A stretch of 64,000 nt of DNA from Lactarius indigo (taxonomy: Eukaryota; Basidiomycota; Agaricomycetes; Russulales; Russulaceae), in contig JAFKAC010000003.1 in assembly GCA_025766275.1 (NCBI GenBank), positions 3,100,001 through 3,164,000 on the forward strand. Direction: 5' to 3'. Shown piece by piece: positions 59,801 to 64,000 of the stretch. Positions within the stretch are counted from its first letter, which is position 1; each line of letters begins with the position of its first letter. The position numbers and the translations under genes are program-made. The notes beneath the pieces are model-generated. The model was not told the origin of the DNA. It worked only from the letters and a program-made list of their open reading frames with translations, and did no database searches.

Positions 59801-61239
59801 TCATCAGACCACCTAAATAACGCTCGGTCGAAGATAAGGTGTGATATAGGATAGTCTTACTCGTCGAGGTCCCCATCGGCGTCGTCGTCTTCGTCCAACA
59901 TCTCTTCGTCTTCATCGTCCCCACCACCAGCATAATTCTTTAGACATGTTAATTCAACGCGCAGAGTCACGCATAGAAATCCTCACAGGATCAAATTTGA
60001 TGTACTTGATTGCTACTTGTATGATGGTACCCAGAAACGGGGTTACCTCGGCAGGTATTCTCAACACGATCGATTCCAAAGCCTAAAAGAATCAGTACGA
60101 GGGGGGAGAAAGAGGAGGACAAGACCATCACCTGCAGTGCACCTTCTCGAAGTTCCTCATCGTCCGGGTCAACGACGCGAAGAATGCCAGGGATAATGGC
60201 CCCTAGACTAGAAGCGAGCCGTTGTGGCGATGCGCGGGCAATCGCAGCTACAAGATTGACGGTCGTTCTCTGTTTTTCCAGAGGAGCGGAAAGCTCCAAG
60301 CTGGGACTGATAACTGTCGACAGCAACTGTGCAGACAATTCTGGAGCTGAAAGTGGGACAAAGTGGGAAAGTGTAACGATGGCCCGCTTCCGCACAGCAG
60401 GTCGCGAATGAGTGAGCAAAGGCGTAATGACCTGAATTGGTGGGGGAGAAAGAGGGAGGCTTGAGACATAGGTGGGGAAGTGGGTGACCAAGATGGACAA
60501 GATAGAAAGCGTCTCGATGAGAGTGTCTGGTGGGATTCCTGGCTGCATAATAGAAACGCTATCAGAGCGTCTGATTGAGAATCAAATCGTGTGCGTACAG
60601 TCGCAAGCTGGGTCAATAACTTAGGGGTCAGCTTTGCGCATGCCTTTGACGCGATCGTGCCTTCGGTTGGGAGCTCAGCAGTGATCGTTTTGAGAGCTAA
60701 TGGTTCGTGTCACCTGGAAGCCGAAGACACCTATTAAACTAGAAATATACCTAGACCAGAGATATCGCGGAGTTCTTCATCAGAGCTAGACGAAAACTCG
60801 GTGAGCTTGTCCACGACGAATTCCATTTGTGACTCTCGTATGATTTTGATCAACTGTCCTAAACTTGATTCATGGTCAAGCATATTCAGAATCAAAAGGG
60901 ACATCCCGCACCACTTTACTGCTTGATTCTTGACCTCGGAAATCTTGTCCTCTACCAATTGTAACACCTGTCCCAGAACCTTAATCTCTACCGATTCGTC
61001 GCCAAGAAACGATTGAGGATCAAGTTTGATCTCCTTCATCAAGTCGCTAAGCCCCATATATCTGTTCCAAAGTTCAAGTAAACGGCCAACTACGTAGAAC
61101 GCTGTGGAGGGATAGATACCGAAAGTCCTGATCTTGGGATTGCATCTGATGCGACGGTTGACATACACGCGGAATCGATACACAGGAAAGATATGCGTAC
61201 CTTCTCTATGAACCCCGTCATAAGATATGCTTTTGTCAT
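56807..61239 (-). CDS. CAND1: Cullin-associated NEDD8-dissociated protein CAND1 (TIP120)
   Basis: A HEAT-repeat solenoid that binds unneddylated cullins and exchanges substrate receptors of SCF ligases. Sixteen exons fit in phase: 61239-61201, 61145-61120, 61061-60912, 60863-60751, 60696-60599, 60542-60132, 60082-59987, 59937-59861, 59812-58775, 58724-58298, 58246-58182, 58133-58039, 57982-57711, 57660-57514, 57460-57245 and 57190-56807. The product is 1217 aa, against about 1230 in human. N-terminus MTKAYLMTGFIEKMQSQDQD and FRYMGLSDLMKEIK; then LVEDKISEVKNQAVKCLGQL and SSDEELRDISGLALKTI. An acidic loop (GGGDDEDEEMLDEDDDADGD) precedes SYKIRRSATKLLAAIIATRP. The TIP120 C-terminal domain has QMGPWQHKVDDGLEARKTAY and SDEIKVICHMILFRLAPLAP. 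Full length, intact and convergent with PUT1. Confidence 0.97.
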
Positions 61240-61445
61240 GGTGGATAGATAGAAATGTAGACGAAGGACCGCCGATGATTGCCGTGGCTCGCGACAAAGA
61301 CACGTGAGATCTGGGGCACGCGTCAATGAAAATGACAAATTACACTGGCAGTAGTAGCAGTTCCGGTGACAGACTATATTCACCACTATATAACTACAAC
61401 CAACCGGCCTGACGAAGTAAGGTACGTGTTCGCGGTGTGTCTGGC

Positions 61446-62038
61446 TTAATCTCCCCATTCAACGGAGCAAAATGCTTCTTGATTCGCCTCCGAAATATGA
61501 CGGGATAGAACAACCCCTCTCTCTGTATCGGGATTCAGGTCAACTTCGAGACATTTCTCACTTGGGAAGGACTTGGGTACCTGCCGAGTTGCTCCTCGCT
61601 TCACGCTCTTGCTAGATACTTTGCCAGGATACCAATTTTCCCCTTCAGTCCGTATCCATACGATATCTCCCATCTAAACGACTATCAGCATTCCTCGCGT
61701 GACGGGTCCTTGTGCTATTCGTTTCTCACCTGGAAAGTATAAGGCCATGGATCGTCAAGATCTTCGGGACCCAACTCCTCGGAAGCTGCCTCTAGGTCAA
61801 GTCTTTCATCCATGGGACCAGACTCGTACTCATTGAAGTCGTTTGGTGTATCCGAGGGTTCGCTACCTTGGGGGATTTGCTCCTGGATAGAAGTCCGGCG
61901 TGACCGTCTGGGTGGGGACGAAATCAAAGTATTGACACCAGTGTCGTACTGTCGAGATCCTGCAAGCCAAGTCCCCTCCAAACGAGTATTAATCGGCATC
62001 ACAGATTCGTCCTCGATACACAGAGTAGTGCCGTTCAT
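61446..62038 (-). CDS. Small PWWP/Tudor-like protein, unknown role
   Basis: Two exons, 62038-61730 and 61673-61446, join in phase to give 178 aa. The first ~100 residues are acidic and disordered (SSPPRRSRRTSIQEQIPQ, LEAASEELGPEDLDDPWPYT). The C-terminal ~75 residues start with GDIVWIRTEGENWYPGKVSS, which resembles the first strands of a PWWP or Tudor-type barrel (G-D-x-V-W ... W-x-P-G-x-V) that reads histone marks. The assignment rests on that motif alone. Upstream of CAND1 on the same strand with a 206-bp gap; divergent from MPE1 across 445 bp. Confidence 0.6.
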
Positions 62039-62483
62039 TTTCACAGAATTTTGAACCTCAAGGTGATGATGTACGATTGGGGGCAGGCGGGAAAATAATG
62101 ATCGGTACAGCTACATCCGGAGACTATATATACACAATGCTGTGGCTTGGGCACGGCTGAAAGAGACACAGCAGAACAGGCTTTTGTTCCTCAAAGAAAA
62201 GCGCCTGATCCACGAGTCATCGACCAAAGCGACATAAGAAACAGTGCCAGATGCGGTGCATTCAGTCTCCGTCTACACGCCAATACCTGTAGACCCAAAG
62301 AAGCACAGCAGCCCGAGACCACTGCGTCCAGTAAAAGCGATATTGACACGAGGGCGTTGTCTCCAGCGGGACAATAAGCACCCATTCGGGTTGGCAGGAA
62401 AGCACGTGACACACGAAACAGTCACGATGACAAGCCGAAATGCGACTCTGCAGTAGACCACTTTTAATCAATTTCTATGTCCC
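62039..62483. promoter_or_regulatory. Divergent promoter between PWWP-like gene and MPE1
   Basis: 445 bp between the two start codons. A TATATATA-like stretch occurs at 62124-62132 and an A/T tract precedes MPE1. Short frames here have no motif. Confidence 0.4.
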
Positions 62484-64000
62484 ATGGCGTCCTCTGTGTT
62501 CTACAAATTCAAGTCTCAGAAGACAGAGTCCAGGGTGACTTTCGACGGCACGGGTATATCAGTCTTTGATCTTAAAAAGGAGGTTATTCTCGCCAACAGC
62601 CTCGGAAAAGCGAATGACTTTGATCTCGTCGTGTTGGACGGCTCATCGGGAGAAGGTCTGTCTGCCTATTCCTCCACGGATATTTTCTACAAACTGATGA
62701 CCTGGCTCTTTGCTAGAGTTTAATGATGACTCGCAAATCATTCCCCGGTCATCTTCGGTTGTAGTCAAACGAGTGCCTCCCACTCGTCCTGGAAAGGGTA
62801 AGGCCGCGATGTATGTTGCAGGTCCGGGGGCGACAGCGACTCCCGAGTCACGGCCAACTAGCTCAGCGGGAAATACATGGTCCGGTAAGGGCTCGACGTC
62901 AAGGCGCTTCGACAAAGAAGCGCCATCGAAACCGGCTGCCACTGTGCGTTCGTCCGCGTCCCCCATTTCTCTGCCCCTACTGACCGAGCGGCAGCAGGCC
63001 CCCCTACAGGGTCCCAGTGGTGGTAAGGACGACGAAGCAGCTGCGATGGCTGCGATGTTTCAGGCCCAGTCTGCGAACTGGGAGGAGACGCAAGAAAAGA
63101 TGTCGCAGTGGGTGTTGCCTCTGGCGGTTCTTCCTTAGTGGCTTTCTATTCCAATTGACTTGCGATATTTCACCCCCTCAGCCAGACACGTGTCTACACT
63201 AATCCGCGTGGGACAAGCTTCGGTCGTGGAGGCAAGCCATTTACTCCACAACACCAGCAGGCCGAGAAACCACTCCCTCCTAGTTATGTATGCTACCGTT
63301 GCGGGCAGAAAGGTACGAGCTTGCATCGCGTCGCAGACGGTGGTTGGCTGACTCTAGTTTGAGGTCACTGGATTCAAGAGTGCCCAACGAATAACGATCG
63401 TGAATTCGACAATAAACCACGCATAAAACGGACGACGGGAATCCCGAGGAGCTTTTTGAAAGCGGTCGACAATCCAGGTGGTGCGCGGATAGGCCAAGGA
63501 GTCATGGTGACGCCGGAAGGTGGCTACGTGGTGGCCCAACCAGATTCGTGAGTATGCCTGCTCTTTGCGCTCCCTCGTGGACCCATGGTACCTGCAGGGC
63601 ATCATGGCAGCGGCAAACGAATAAATCTAAAAGTCTCTCTGAGGCCGAAGTCCGCGAGCGCCCTTCAAAGGATCCAACGATCATATGCCCTATCGATAAT
63701 AGGATCTTCCGCGACGCTGTCAAGACCCCCTGCTGTGGGACGGCGTACTGCGAAGATTGTATCCAATCCCATTTACTCGAAAAGGACTTTATCTGTCCGA
63801 GTTGTGCGTCTAAGGTTGCATCGCTAGACAAACTTGCCATCGATAAACCGACACGGATGAAGGTCGCCGACTATATCGCTAGGGAAATTGAGGCGAGTCA
63901 GAAGGAAGAAGACAGTCACACAAGCGAATCCACGCCTATCGGTTCTGTCTCCCAGGTAACCATTCTGGATCCTTTTCCCCTTCACTTTATGTTTATTGCC
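62484..64000 (+). CDS. MPE1: Mpe1/RBBP6-type 3'-end processing factor (5' part; cut by window edge)
   Basis: Mpe1 is a subunit of the cleavage and polyadenylation factor; animal RBBP6 is also an E3 ligase. Visible exons are 62484-62655, 62717-63107, 63182-63312, 63364-63547 and 63598-63955, all in phase, and the gene continues past 64000 after a GTAACC donor. Domains in order: an N-terminal DWNN ubiquitin-like domain (SSVFYKFKSQK, GISVFDLKKEVI, SQIIPRSSSVVVKRVPP); a Pro/Ser-rich linker; EDWNEETQE-like sequence (here NWEETQEKM); a CCHC zinc knuckle (CYRCGQKGHWIQEC); and a C4-type RING/U-box (CPIDNRIFRDAVKTPCC, YCEDCIQ, FICPSC). The zinc-ligand cysteines and histidine are intact. The C-terminus is not in the window. 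Confidence 0.95.

Overview
This is a window of nuclear DNA from a basidiomycete fungus, most likely a mushroom-forming Agaricomycete. The evidence is dense short introns (about 50-75 nt, with several exons of 20-50 nt), both strands used, short intergenic gaps around housekeeping genes, a DUF6535-type membrane protein (a family I know only from Basidiomycota) and a divergent G-alpha subunit of the kind expanded in mushrooms. I saw no prokaryotic operons, CRISPR, rRNA or convincing tRNA. Gene models were built by hand from splice signals, reading frame and recalled family conservation; no database search was possible.

Layout: 1-5.6 kb has no gene I can support. 5.7-7.7 kb (+) holds a Pho85-type cyclin. 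10.9-11.4 kb (-) is a small four-exon membrane protein, divergent from a 29-exon SPO22/ZIP4 meiosis gene (11.6-16.4 kb, +), which converges on UTP18 (16.6-18.7 kb, -). A gene-poor stretch follows (18.8-24.3 kb), then a G-alpha gene (24.4-26.1 kb, +). From 27 to 32.6 kb come a 62-aa membrane ORF, an MDV1/CAF4 mitochondrial-fission WD40 protein (-), an unknown membrane protein (-) and a p23/Sba1 co-chaperone (+). Next are a DUF6535 protein (34.5-36.3 kb, +), NUP84/NUP107 (36.6-39.5 kb, +) and VPS35 (41.2-44.5 kb, +).

44.6-52.6 kb is a diverged direct tandem duplication of a ~3.6-kb unit. It carries remnants of an unrecognised minus-strand gene whose best exon is conserved at the protein level between copies. 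The right end holds BCP1 (-), proline dehydrogenase PUT1 (+), a 16-exon CAND1 (-), a small PWWP/Tudor-like protein (-) and the 5' part of MPE1/RBBP6 (+, running off the window).

The genes form no single pathway: they are conserved single-copy functions (ribosome assembly, nuclear pore, retromer, cullin cycling, mRNA 3'-end processing, meiosis, mitochondrial division). The most unusual features are the tandem unit with an unknown protein, four introns that fit only as GC-AG introns, and five apparent one-base insertions that break the cyclin, MDV1 and PUT1 frames, three of them in GGGG runs.
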